Positions 44,064 through 52,309 are shown, counted from the stretch's first letter. The stretch: DNA of 64,000 nt from Desulfobacterales bacterium (GCA_016342285.1 JAEINQ010000019.1:27818-91817), one strand, 5' to 3'. The notes: a model not told the origin generated them from the sequence alone. Program-made: numbers and translations.

Positions 44064-45445
44064 GTCCCCATCACGTTTTCGGATGCGAGATTTTCAAACC
44101 GGGTGTAGGCGTTTAGGAAAGTCAGCGGCGCCATGCCCACGGGACCGTTTCGCTGCTTGGCGATGATCAGTTCCGCCTTGCCTCGGTTGGGATTGTTTTC
44201 ATCCTTGTTGTAGACTTCGTCCCGGTAGATGAAGGCGACCACGTCGGCATCCTGCTCCAGGGCGCCGGATTCCCTCAAATCGGAGAGTTGGGGACGTTTG
44301 TCGGCCCGCTCTTCCAGTTTCCGATTGAGCTGGGACAGCCCCACCACCGGGAGGCTGAGTTCCTTGGCCAGGCCTTTGAGGGACCTGGAGATTTCAGAAA
44401 TTTCCAGGTCCCGGCGCTCACTGCCGATACGGCCCCTCATGAGCTGGATGTAATCGATGAAAATCAGCCCCAGGTTCTTGTCCATCTTCAGCCGGCGGGC
44501 CTTGGCCCGAATGGTCATGGCCGATACGTCGGGCGAGTCGTCGATATAGATGGGGGCTTCGGAGAGAAGTCCGGCTGCGTCGGTGAGCTTGACCCAGTCC
44601 TCGCGGCTGAAGAAGCCACTGCGAAGCCGCGTGGAGTCGATCCGTGCCTCGGCACAGAGCATGCGCATGGACAATTGTTCCTTGGACATTTCCAGCGAAA
44701 AGATGGCGGTGGGCACATTGCCGTCAACGGCGGCATTTCGAGCAATGTTCAACGACAATGCGGTCTTTCCCATACTCGGTCGGCCGGCGAGAATGATCAG
44801 ATCCGAATCCTGAAACCCCGAAGTCATGCTGTCGAGCTTGTGAAACCCGGTGGTGACCCCGGTGACCAGCGCCTTGTTCCCCTGGCGTTCCTCCAAGGCG
44901 TCGATATTGGCTTCGATGAGTTTGCCAAGCGGATAGAACGAAGGCTTGACTTTGTTTTCGGAGATTTCGAAAATCGCCGTTTCGGCGAAATCCAGAACTT
45001 CGTCCACGTCGCCCTGGTCCTCGAAGCACCGGTGAATGATGGCGTTGGATCTTTCGATGAGTCGCCGAAGGCTGGCCTTGTCGTGAATGATCCGGGCGTA
45101 GTGTTCGGAATTGGCGGCTGCAGGAACGGTGTCGACCAGATTGGCCAGGTAGGCCGCCCCGCCGATTTCTTCGATCTGCGCCCTTTCGCGGAGCAGGTTG
45201 GTCAGGGTGACCAGGTCGATGGGTTCGTTCCGGGTAAAGAGTTCGGTGATGGCGGCGAAAATTTTCTGATGGGCTGTTTTGTAGAAATCTTCCGGCGCCA
45301 GCACCTCTAACACGTCCATCAAGGTACTGTTATCGATGAGGATGGCGCTGAGGATGGCGTCTTCGGCTTCCAGGCTCTGGGGCGGAAGGTGATGCAGCGA
45401 AGGGTCTTTGATCGGTTTCGACGATCGATCGGCCATGGCATTCAA
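44060..45445 (-). CDS. dnaB: Replicative DNA helicase DnaB
   Basis: A 461-residue hexameric helicase. The N-terminal domain (PPQSLEAEDAILSAILID) is followed by the RecA-like domain with Walker A GRPSMGKTALSLN, LIFIDYIQLM as Walker B and QLSDLRESGALEQDADVV. Two alternative starts are four codons apart (MNAMADRS). dnaB next to rplI is a widespread order; here a 275-base repeat-filled gap separates them. Confidence 0.96.
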   Translation of the reverse strand: MNAMADRSSKPIKDPSLHHLPPQSLEAEDAILSAILIDNSTLMDVLEVLAPEDFYKTAHQKIFAAITELFTRNEPIDLVTLTNLLRERAQIEEIGGAAYLANLVDTVPAAANSEHYARIIHDKASLRRLIERSNAIIHRCFEDQGDVDEVLDFAETAIFEISENKVKPSFYPLGKLIEANIDALEERQGNKALVTGVTTGFHKLDSMTSGFQDSDLIILAGRPSMGKTALSLNIARNAAVDGNVPTAIFSLEMSKEQLSMRMLCAEARIDSTRLRSGFFSREDWVKLTDAAGLLSEAPIYIDDSPDVSAMTIRAKARRLKMDKNLGLIFIDYIQLMRGRIGSERRDLEISEISRSLKGLAKELSLPVVGLSQLNRKLEERADKRPQLSDLRESGALEQDADVVAFIYRDEVYNKDENNPNRGKAELIIAKQRNGPVGMAPLTFLNAYTRFENLASENVMGT

Positions 45446-45454
45446 TTCGATTTA

Positions 45455-45525
45455 GGAATCCACTTCCTCTGGGCGTGGTCAGAGTAAACTGGCGATGCCG
45501 GGACAACTTTTTGCAAGAGACCAAA
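45455..45525 (+). repeat. Dispersed element, family B (copy 4)
   Basis: GGAATCCACTTCCTCTGGGC, GTGGTCAGAG, TAAACTGGCGATGCCGGGAC and a TTTTTGCAAGAGACCAAAG tail match copies 1-3 and 5. It is oriented plus although both flanking genes are on the minus strand, and lies 10 bases before the dnaB start. Confidence 0.75.
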
Positions 45526-45547
45526 GAAAGGATTGAGACATGGTCTT

Positions 45548-45638
45548 CACCACAAAGACAGCGAATCCACAATGGAATATTTAAGCACAACGCATCAGAA
45601 ACGAAGATGTCTGCTGGGTGCCCGCTGTCTTTGTGGTG
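45548..45638. repeat. Perfect 16-bp inverted repeat downstream of rplI
   Basis: CACCACAAAGACAGCG (45548-45563) and CGCTGTCTTTGTGGTG (45623-45638) are exact complements, separated by 59 bases. The arms are of the CCACAAAGA nonamer type. No terminator T-run is present. Confidence 0.8.
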
Positions 45639-45720
45639 CACGGATCAATGAGAGCGGTCAAAAAAGGGGGGGGATAACTGCGCCGATTGGGCGCTTTCAT
45701 CCAAACACCCGCCTGGTTGA

Positions 45721-46167
45721 CTACTCCGGCACGATTTCCACGGTGATTTCCGGCTTGACCCCCTTGTAGATGCGGACGGCCACTTTGTGGGCGCCAAGGG
45801 TCTTGATGGGGTCGTTGAGCAGCAACATCCGCTTTTCAATGGTGACGCCCTGCTTTTGAAGGGCAGTGACGATGTCGCGTACCGTTACTGACCCATAGAG
45901 CTTGTCGCCATCGCTGACTTTGGCAGCAATGGTGCAGGTGATGCCCTCGACCTGCTGGGCCATTTCTTCAGCCTGGGCCCTTTCTTTGGCGATCTGGAGC
46001 TCGAATTTCATTTTCTGTTGTGCGAGCAATTTTCGGTTCGCCGGTGTGGCCGCGACCGCCTTGTCCTGGGGCAGCAGGTAATTTCTGGCATAACCGTCCG
46101 CTACCTGAACTTCGCTGCCGATGATGCCGAGTGAATCGATGGTTTCCTTGAGAATGACTTTGATCAT
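45721..46167 (-). CDS. rplI: 50S ribosomal protein L9
   Basis: A 148-residue L9: MIKVILKETIDSLGIIGSEVQVADGYARNYLLPQ and a C-terminal domain with a long connecting helix. The start at 46167 follows GGAGGAT; the frame continues 23 codons upstream without similarity. It is the last gene of rpsF-rpsR-DUF2232-rplI. Confidence 0.97.
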   Translation of the reverse strand: MIKVILKETIDSLGIIGSEVQVADGYARNYLLPQDKAVAATPANRKLLAQQKMKFELQIAKERAQAEEMAQQVEGITCTIAAKVSDGDKLYGSVTVRDIVTALQKQGVTIEKRMLLLNDPIKTLGAHKVAVRIYKGVKPEITVEIVPE

Positions 46168-46193
46168 GATATCCTCCACGCGGAACAGCCGGG

Positions 46194-47147
46194 TCAGCTG
46201 TTCTCTTCTTTTCCCAATTTTCTGAAATTGGCCCACATGTCGAAGAAGCCGAGCCCAATGACCAGCAGCAGCAGCAATTGCTGCAGTGCCAGCAGGCCGT
46301 AAAAAGCGACCCTGAAGGGTCGGGGAACGTTTTTGCGTTCAAAAAAGTGGGCGACGATGGCGATCCCTTGAAAGAAGTAGATCGTCACCAGGACCAGCAG
46401 CCCGTTAAGCCCGATCATCTTGATGCCCGGTTTTGGCACCAGCAGCAGCAAACCGCAGGCAATGGCACCCCAGACGAGAAATTCGGGCGCTTTCCAGTCT
46501 GTCAACGGGCCAAAGTCCGGGTAGGGCAGCGACCGTCGCTGTAGCATCGGTCGGGCCACCAGCAGACAGGCCCATGCCACGAACAGGCAGGAGGCCACCG
46601 CCATGGCTGGAATGATCCGCACCAGGACGTACTGGAGTTGATCCAGGGACCGGGTGATCATCTCAATGCTGTCCGGCGGCATGCCCATGTTTTCGTAAAG
46701 GGCCAGGGTCAGCTTTAGATTTCGTGCTACGTAATCGGCCACCAGGACTGTGACGCCCTTTCCGGTGACGCTGCCTGCAAGGACGATAACGACCAGCGCG
46801 GTCCCCAAGGCGGCGCCACAGGCGTACAACAGGGTCTTTTCGATGGAAACGTTCCGTTCGATCTGTTCGCCAAGAGCAAAACCGAGAAGGATCAATTCAC
46901 CGAAAAGCAGCAGATCCAGTGTTGGGCCGCCGAAAGCGATCACCACCACGGTGCCGCTGACACCGGCCACGACGGCTCCGGCCTTGCGACCGAGTTTGGA
47001 TCGGTAGAACAGAATCGGCAGGGGAATGAAGAGAGAGCTGAAGAAACCGACAATGGGCAGGTAAACGGACGCGGCAAAAATCAGGCTGGTTGCCACCACC
47101 CCATGCCCTACCTCTCTGGCGATCTCTCCGTTGAAGTCTTGCGGCAC
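46194..47147 (-). CDS. DUF2232 family membrane protein
   Basis: A 317-residue protein with about eight hydrophobic helices. DUF2232 proteins are placed between rpsR and rplI in many Desulfobacterota and Firmicutes; the function is unknown. The C-terminal part has LNGLLVLVTIYFFQGIAIV and a final charged tail. The synteny makes the family call stronger than the sequence alone. Confidence 0.85.
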   Translation of the reverse strand: MPQDFNGEIAREVGHGVVATSLIFAASVYLPIVGFFSSLFIPLPILFYRSKLGRKAGAVVAGVSGTVVVIAFGGPTLDLLLFGELILLGFALGEQIERNVSIEKTLLYACGAALGTALVVIVLAGSVTGKGVTVLVADYVARNLKLTLALYENMGMPPDSIEMITRSLDQLQYVLVRIIPAMAVASCLFVAWACLLVARPMLQRRSLPYPDFGPLTDWKAPEFLVWGAIACGLLLLVPKPGIKMIGLNGLLVLVTIYFFQGIAIVAHFFERKNVPRPFRVAFYGLLALQQLLLLLVIGLGFFDMWANFRKLGKEENS

Positions 47148-47176
47148 AATCCTCTTCCCTCCTGCCTGGCACCCGA

Positions 47177-47458
47177 TCAGTTTGCGTCCACACTTCCCAC
47201 AAAGGGGAGCAGAGCGATAGACCGGGCCCGCTTGATGGCCATGGTCAGGGCGCGCTGATGTTTGGCGCAGGATCCCGAAATTCTTCGGGGAATGATTTTC
47301 CCTCGTTCAGTAATGAAATATTTCAATCCCTTGGGGTCCTTGTAATTGATCTCCAAAGTGGCGTCAGCGCAGTACCGGCAGACCTTGCGGCGGTGGAAAA
47401 CGCGTCTTTTTTTCTTTTTTGCACCGGCGGCGCCTCTTTTTGAGGGTCTTAAGGCCAT
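47177..47458 (-). CDS. rpsR: 30S ribosomal protein S18
   Basis: A 93-residue S18. The core is [20 protein letters not shown], and a possible zinc site is formed by C27 and C30 (VCRYCAD) with the CAKH of the core. A lysine-rich N-terminal extension of about 20 residues is present. It lies 5 bases after rpsF. Confidence 0.97.
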   Translation of the reverse strand: MALRPSKRGAAGAKKKKRRVFHRRKVCRYCADATLEINYKDPKGLKYFITERGKIIPRRISGSCAKHQRALTMAIKRARSIALLPFVGSVDAN

Positions 47459-47462
47459 GGTC

Positions 47463-47993
47463 CTATTCCTCCTGCTCGGTATCGGTTGAAGTGGCTTCGC
47501 TCGTCACGGCGTCGGTTTCTGGAGCATCGGACGGGGCATCTGCTGTCTTGGTGTCAGCCGCATCCTCGGTCTCCGCCGCCTCTGTTGCTTTCGGCGTCTC
47601 CGTTGCTTCCGGCGTCTCCGTTGCTTCCGGCGTCTCCGTTGCTTCCGGCTCGGCGGCAGCGATTTCGGCGGCGGCCTTTTCAGCCAGGATTTTTTCCGGA
47701 TCCGCTTCTTTTTCAAGCAGGACGGTCATGTACTTGATCACCCGGTCATCAATTTTGAAAAACCGCTCCATTTCATCTACCACGGCGCCGTTGCCGCAAT
47801 AATCGATCCGAGCGTAGTAGCCCCGGGTTTTTTTTCGAACTTCATAGGCGAGCTTTCGGTTGCCCCAGTGGTCAATTTCCACCAGGGTGCCGCCCTCCTT
47901 GGCGATCACGTCCTGAATCCGCTCAAAAACGGGAACCCGGCCGTCTTCCGACAGATCCGGGTCCATGATGGTAATGGTTTCGTAACGTCGCAT
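47463..47993 (-). CDS. rpsF: 30S ribosomal protein S6 with acidic C-terminal tail
   Basis: A 176-residue S6. Residues 1-100 form the normal domain ([40 protein letters not shown]). The last 75 residues are an acidic Glu/Ala/Thr tail with near-identical repeats of the form PEATET, encoded by an 18-base DNA tandem (about 47583-47652). E. coli S6 also has an acidic tail modified by RimK, but much shorter. The tail length may vary by slippage. Confidence 0.95.
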   Translation of the reverse strand: MRRYETITIMDPDLSEDGRVPVFERIQDVIAKEGGTLVEIDHWGNRKLAYEVRKKTRGYYARIDYCGNGAVVDEMERFFKIDDRVIKYMTVLLEKEADPEKILAEKAAAEIAAAEPEATETPEATETPEATETPKATEAAETEDAADTKTADAPSDAPETDAVTSEATSTDTEQEE

Positions 47994-48081
47994 CTTGCCT
48001 CCTTATGGGTATCAAGCCCCGGAATCGTCCAGAGCAAGGATGGAGCGGACAGATAGTCATCCGCTACATTAAAATTTGACT

Positions 48082-48110
48082 AAATAACACCATAAACGTT
48101 TTGTTGTCAA
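48082..48110 (-). promoter_or_regulatory. Sigma70-type promoter of the rpsF operon
   Basis: On the minus strand TTGACA (48110-48105), a 17-base spacer and TTATTT (48087-48082) lie about 90 bases before the rpsF ATG. Confidence 0.7.
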
Positions 48111-48181
48111 GGATAAACCCACCGCCAGCAGCGGTCCGGCGTGCTGCCCTTAGCGAAGAAACGGTCCGACAGTTTAGGTAA

Positions 48182-48221
48182 AAACAAAAAAAGGGTTAGC
48201 CAGAATGTCGAGGCTAACCCG
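48182..48221 (-). terminator. Rho-independent terminator of tRNA-Lys
   Basis: GGGTTAGCC and GGCTAACCC (48194-48202 and 48213-48221) form a 9-bp stem. On the minus strand it is followed by TTTTTTTGTTTTT, just after the tRNA. Confidence 0.9.
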
Positions 48222-48235
48222 CTGATTGATAATGT

Positions 48236-48311
48236 GGTGGGCCGTGAAGGAATCGAACCTTCAACCTACTGATTAAGAGTCAGGTGCTCTGCCTGATTGA
48301 GCTAACGGCCC
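48236..48311 (-). tRNA. tRNA-Lys (anticodon CUU), CCA encoded
   Basis: The 5' side GGGCCGTTAGCTC, the anticodon loop CTCTTAA (anticodon CTT) and the T arm GGTTCGATTCC are clear. CCA is encoded at 48238-48236. By my reading the 3' acceptor strand is ACGGCC plus A, one base short of pairing with all seven bases of the 5' strand. Confidence 0.9.
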
Positions 48312-48329
48312 CCCTGAAAACAGAAAAGC

Positions 48330-48358
48330 TTGATACCAGCTTGAACAGGCCTTGTCAA
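48330..48358 (-). promoter_or_regulatory. Sigma70-type promoter of tRNA-Lys
   Basis: On the minus strand TTGACA (48358-48353), a 17-base spacer and TATCAA (48335-48330) lie about 19 bases before the mature tRNA end. Confidence 0.82.
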
Positions 48359-48379
48359 TCGGAAAAATTTTCCCGGGTT

Positions 48380-49105
48380 TCACGACCGCCAGGGCGGGGG
48401 CTGGCGTTTGGGTTTTCGCCCCCCTTTTTTGCCGTGCTGGCCTTGACTGGGCGGAACCGGCGATCGTGTGGGATCCAGAATAAAAGATCCCGGGGTTTTG
48501 GGCTGGACCGCGGCGACCGGTTTTTTTTTCACGGCGGGCTCGGCATGGGCAGGGGGAGGCGGTGGGCCGGTGATGCAGCTGGCCGGCAGGTCCGGGCAGA
48601 GATAGATATGGTCGCCGAACTGCTCGAAACCGGGAAGCCCTTGGGGATACCGGCTAAGGTGAACGGTGAGCATGACCGGATGATGGTCCCTTCGCCGGCC
48701 CATGCGAAGGGCCAGTTCGGTCTGGTCCGCCAGAACCACGCTGCCGGCGTGGGGTGAGGTCAGTCCTCTTTCCAGCGCGGTTCCATGGGCTCGCCGCCTG
48801 ACAGCGATGTAGAGCAGCGGGGGCGGGTGTGCGGCCGGTAGCCGGCAGGGCAGGTGGGTACGGTCGGCAGCCCGGATCTGTTCTCCGTTGATTTCAATGG
48901 GACAGTCGGGCAGCACCAGCCGAAGCGCCTCGATGGGGGCCCGGCGCACATGGCGCCAGTCCGCCTCCTCGGCGCAGACCTTGAGCAAGTCCATAATGGG
49001 CACAAACCCTTGGGGGTCGGGCACCAGACCAAATTCATCCGGGTGGCGCCCCAGGACGTAGCAGAGGAATTTGCCCAGCTGCTGCGGTGTGGTCTGTTTC
49101 CCCAT
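48380..49105 (-). CDS. KptA/Tpt1-like RNA 2'-phosphotransferase, divergent
   Basis: A 241-residue protein with the KptA fold pattern: LGKFLCYVLGRHPDEFGLVP (keeping the R20-H21 of the LRH motif), GFVPIMDLLKVC, and a second lobe with ALERGLTSPHAGSVVLADQT and ALRMGRRRDHHPVML. Where active enzymes have YHGT, this one reads YIAV (99-102), so a key substrate-binding His is absent. The last 70 residues are a basic Pro/Lys-rich tail not seen in typical KptA. Tpt1 enzymes remove an RNA 2'-phosphate using NAD+; activity here is doubtful. Confidence 0.75.
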   Translation of the reverse strand: MGKQTTPQQLGKFLCYVLGRHPDEFGLVPDPQGFVPIMDLLKVCAEEADWRHVRRAPIEALRLVLPDCPIEINGEQIRAADRTHLPCRLPAAHPPPLLYIAVRRRAHGTALERGLTSPHAGSVVLADQTELALRMGRRRDHHPVMLTVHLSRYPQGLPGFEQFGDHIYLCPDLPASCITGPPPPPAHAEPAVKKKPVAAVQPKTPGSFILDPTRSPVPPSQGQHGKKGGRKPKRQPPPWRS

Positions 49106-49246
49106 ATAAAATTTCCCTTGGAAATTTTATGTTTTGCGGCGTTGCCGCAACCTCAATGCCATTCACTCTGCCTTGAAACCACTATTTCCAGTGGTGGCCC
49201 CGGGAAGGTTCACCCGTCCCGGCGATAGCAGAACAATGATGTAAGC

Positions 49247-49314
49247 GCAATATTGATTCGTCCCCCCATGGGGGCTTGGCTGAGGCCACCCGCTCTGCGG
49301 GTGGCGCCTCACTT
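49247..49314 (+). repeat. Dispersed element, family C (copy 3)
   Basis: CAATATTGATTCG, CCCCCCATGGGGGC, TTGGCTGAGGCCACCC, GCTCTGCGGGTGGC and CTCAC. The TCA near the end is the complement of the stop codon of the NFACT-R gene, just as copy 2 supplies the stop of the small protein at 41234. Confidence 0.78.
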
Positions 49315-49725
49315 CTCGCCAGCGTCATCGGGCAGCGCGGGTCGGACCTTGAGTACCGTTTCCTTGCGGATCTGGACCGTTCCCGGTTTGGCGCCTGGGG
49401 GTTTGGTGACGAATCGGGCCTGGGTGCAGGCCACCGGCGTGACCCCGCCGCCCCGGGCCTTGCTGTGCCAGGCGGCGATGGCTGCCGCCGCTTTCAGGGT
49501 CTGTCGGTCGGGCTGGCTGCCCGGAGGTGCCACGAGTACCACATGGCTGCCCGGCATGCCCCGAACATGGAACCACCAGTCGTCGGGGCCGGCCAACCGC
49601 AGGCTGAGCCGGTCATTGTCGGCATCGGTGCGGCCGGCCAGGACCTTCCAGCCGCCGGGCAGGGTATAGGTCCACAGCCTGGGCGGCGCCGGGGCGAAAG
49701 GGTTGTCTGGGGACGTCTTTTTCAT
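49309..49725 (-). CDS. Stand-alone NFACT-R (DUF814) RNA-binding domain protein
   Basis: A 138-residue protein consisting almost only of the NFACT-R domain that in RqcH/Rqc2/FbpA proteins follows the NFACT-N and coiled-coil parts. Marks are WWFHVRGMPGSHVVL, a helix QTLKAAAAIAAWHSKARG, and RFVTKPPGAKPGTVQIRKE. Rqc2-type proteins add C-terminal Ala tails during ribosome rescue; a lone NFACT-R would bind RNA or tRNA but lacks the rest. It lies between a KptA-like gene and fxsA. Confidence 0.85.
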   Translation of the reverse strand: MKKTSPDNPFAPAPPRLWTYTLPGGWKVLAGRTDADNDRLSLRLAGPDDWWFHVRGMPGSHVVLVAPPGSQPDRQTLKAAAAIAAWHSKARGGGVTPVACTQARFVTKPPGAKPGTVQIRKETVLKVRPALPDDAGEK

Positions 49726-49902
49726 GGGCCTGTAACGGATTTTCCGTTTCCGGTTCTTTTCTATTACCTAAGTTGAGCGATTGTCGAGGCTTGCCCGCCT
49801 TTGGCGTGTTGCCGCAGATACAAGGAAGATGCTTTTCCGCTATAGTGCTTTATGCGGGAAGGCATCTGACACCGTTAGGTATCAGGACATGGCGCTTTCG
49901 GA

Positions 49903-50298
49903 TCAGGGATAGCGCCGGATCGTTGCCCTCGATTCGTGCAGCCACCGGTCAAACCGCACCCGGAGCCATTCCTTGAAGATCCGGCGGGTGGCCGGAAAGA
50001 GCAGTAGCAGGCCGGCGGTGTCGGTGAGAAACCCCGGGGTCAGCAGCACCACGCCGGCCAAAAAAACGATCAGGGCGTCGAGCATCTCTTCGGCGGGCAT
50101 TTCGCCCGCGTCCATTCGGGTCCTGACGGCCATCATGGCCTGGATGCCTTGGGTTCGTGCCAGGTGGGCACCGGCCACGGCGGTGAGAATCACCACCACC
50201 ACCGTGTTGAAAGGGCCTATCGCCCCCCCCACCTTGAGAAGGAGGTAAATTTCCGCCGCGGGCACCAGGGTAAAGGCCAGTAAAAGTCTGAAGAACAT
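49903..50298 (-). CDS. fxsA: FxsA family membrane protein
   Basis: A 131-residue protein with an N-terminal pair of helices (MFFRLLLAFTLVPAAEIYLL) and a second pair ending in GVVLLTPGFLTDTAGLLLLF, the FxsA signature. FxsA in E. coli relieves phage T7 exclusion by the F plasmid; its normal role is unknown. The frame opens 30 codons earlier, but the family start is at 50298. Confidence 0.88.
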   Translation of the reverse strand: MFFRLLLAFTLVPAAEIYLLLKVGGAIGPFNTVVVVILTAVAGAHLARTQGIQAMMAVRTRMDAGEMPAEEMLDALIVFLAGVVLLTPGFLTDTAGLLLLFPATRRIFKEWLRVRFDRWLHESRATIRRYP

Positions 50299-50462
50299 AG
50301 GGATTCTTTTCTTTTCGGGGTTATCGGCAGTGCGGTCAATATGGACATTTCGGGGTCGGCTGTCAAGCAATGCCGGTCCAACGGCCATGGGGCCCTGAGG
50401 TTGCCGGGTGAAGCGATTGACACCGTATCCGACTCATGGCTACAATCGTTTCAATACACAGT

Positions 50463-50551
50463 AGGAATTCACGTCCTTTGGGCGTGGTCAGCGTCAGTCG
50501 GCTATGCCGAGACACCGATGTCACCAGTGACTATAGTGAACTAAAGTTTGA
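50463..50551 (+). repeat. Dispersed element, family B (copy 5)
   Basis: GGAATTCACGTCCTTTGGGC, GTGGTCAGCG, TCAGTCGGCTATGCCGAGAC and the block AGTGACTATAGTGAACTAAA. It lies between the divergently oriented fxsA and trxB-like genes, in the same orientation as all other B copies. Confidence 0.78.
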
Positions 50552-50627
50552 CAGGATTTGTTCCATTCAACGACAGATCAGTTGATTTGACAATTCGGCA
50601 TGAACAACGACCGAACAGGAGGACAGC

Positions 50628-52247
50628 ATGCAAGAACACGGAAACGACCAAGACCAGATACCCCAGGATGTCATGAAACAACTGCAGGGCACTTTTTCCA
50701 ATCTGCCCAATGCCATCGAACTTTTCATGTTCGCCCACCCGGCCGAAGATAATGTTTTCACCAAAGCCAACCGTCAGGTGATCCGGGCCTTTCGTCAACT
50801 CAGCGACAAGATCACTTTTCGTGAATATGCCATGGATCACGAACTGGCTCAAAAATGGGGGGTGACCCACAGCCCCACCCTGGTGATCGCCCCGGACCGG
50901 TACCGGATCCGCTGGATCGGGGCCCCGGTGGGCGAAGAGGGGAGAACCTTTCTAGAAACCCTGATCTTTGTCGGTCTGGGCAAAAGCCATCTGAGTGAGC
51001 AGGCGGCCCGGGTCATCGAAGGCATTGATTCGCCCCGGCGCATCAAGGTCTTTGTCAGCCCCACCTGCCCTTACTGCCCCCAGGAGGCGGTCAATGCGGT
51101 CAAGGCGGCCATTGCCAATCCCGAACAGGTCAGCCTGGAGATTGTCGATATTCAGGCGGCACCGGACATTGCCGAGCAGTATCAGGCACAGAGCGTTCCC
51201 CAGGCCTTTGCCAACGACGTCATGATCGGCCTCGGGGCCCAGTCCGAAGAGGTCTTTGCCGTTTCATTGCAGAAGATGGCGCCCCAGACGATTTTTATTC
51301 CTGACAGCGACGCCGAAGAGGTGGCCACCGATCTGGTGATTGTCGGCGGCGGCCCGGCCGGACTCACGGCCGGTATTTATGCGGTTCGAAGCGGGCTCAA
51401 GACCGCCATGGTCGAACGCGACGCCCTGGGCGGCCAGGTGGCCCTGACGCCGGTGGTGGAAAACTATCCGGGCTTTACCCAGGTGGGCGGCAAGGCCCTG
51501 GTGGACATCATGGTGACCCATGCCCTTCAGTACGTCGAGATTTTTCAGGGGGAGGAGGTCGTGGACGTGACGCCGGGCGATCCGATCCGGGTCCAGACGA
51601 CCCGCAGAAAGTTCACGGCCCGGGCCCTGCTGCTGGCCACCGGGGCCAACCACAAACCGTTGGGTGCTGCGGGCGAAAGCCGGTTGTCGGGCCGGGGGGT
51701 GAGTTACTGCGCTACCTGTGACGGTCCTTTATTTAAGGGGAGAAAAGTCGTCATGGTCGGCGGCGGCAACAGCGCGGTCACCGAGGCGTTGCACCTGCAT
51801 CACATGGGCGTGGAGGTGACCCTGGTCCACCGCCGTGATACCCTGCGGGCTCAGGAGTTTCTGATCAAAAACCTGGAAGAAAACCACATCCCCATTCTCT
51901 GGAACACCGAGATCAAGGAGATCCACGGCGAGCAACGGGTCGAATCCGTAACCTTGTTTGATAACCGGACCCAGAAAGCGTCAAATCTGCCCGTGGACGG
52001 CGTTTTTATCGCCATCGGGTATGAACCGAGCGTCGAACTGGCCAAAAAAATCGGCGTGGCCCTGACCGAAGACGGCTATATCCAGCACGATGCCCAGCAC
52101 CGAACCAATATCGCCGGCATCTATTCGGCCGGCGATGTGGAAGGGGGCTACAAGCAGATCGTTACGGCCACGGGCCAGGGGTCTGCGGCAGCCATGGCGA
52201 TTTTCGAAGACCTGATCAACCCTTACTGGCAGCGCAAACCGGCCTGA
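50628..52247 (+). CDS. Glutaredoxin-like / thioredoxin reductase fusion
   Basis: A 539-residue flavoprotein. The first 225 residues form two thioredoxin folds in tandem, of which only the second has an active CPYC (147-150), as in AhpF N-termini and archaeal protein disulfide oxidoreductases. The remaining part is a complete thioredoxin reductase: FAD motif GGGPAG (240-245), redox pair CATC (361-364), NADPH motif VMVGGGNSAV and the closing AGDVEGGYKQIVTATGQGS. AGGAGGACAGC gives an excellent ribosome site. It could pass electrons from NADPH straight to the CPYC domain. Confidence 0.93.
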   Translation: MQEHGNDQDQIPQDVMKQLQGTFSNLPNAIELFMFAHPAEDNVFTKANRQVIRAFRQLSDKITFREYAMDHELAQKWGVTHSPTLVIAPDRYRIRWIGAPVGEEGRTFLETLIFVGLGKSHLSEQAARVIEGIDSPRRIKVFVSPTCPYCPQEAVNAVKAAIANPEQVSLEIVDIQAAPDIAEQYQAQSVPQAFANDVMIGLGAQSEEVFAVSLQKMAPQTIFIPDSDAEEVATDLVIVGGGPAGLTAGIYAVRSGLKTAMVERDALGGQVALTPVVENYPGFTQVGGKALVDIMVTHALQYVEIFQGEEVVDVTPGDPIRVQTTRRKFTARALLLATGANHKPLGAAGESRLSGRGVSYCATCDGPLFKGRKVVMVGGGNSAVTEALHLHHMGVEVTLVHRRDTLRAQEFLIKNLEENHIPILWNTEIKEIHGEQRVESVTLFDNRTQKASNLPVDGVFIAIGYEPSVELAKKIGVALTEDGYIQHDAQHRTNIAGIYSAGDVEGGYKQIVTATGQGSAAAMAIFEDLINPYWQRKPA

Positions 52248-52272
52248 TCCGGTTTTATTCCCTCGGGTCCAC

Positions 52273-52309
52273 AAGGCGCCTGCTCCGTTTGGGGCCGGCG
52301 CCTTTTTTT
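52273..52309 (+). terminator. Rho-independent terminator after the thioredoxin reductase fusion
   Basis: AAGGCGCC (52273-52280) and GGCGCCTT (52297-52304) form an 8-bp stem around a 16-base loop, followed by a run of T. Confidence 0.85.

Noticed and set aside
45455..45638. Attachment site or integron-like site suggested by inverted repeats before dnaB
   Set aside because: There is no integrase, and the same arms occur in many other gaps, so they belong to the dispersed families.
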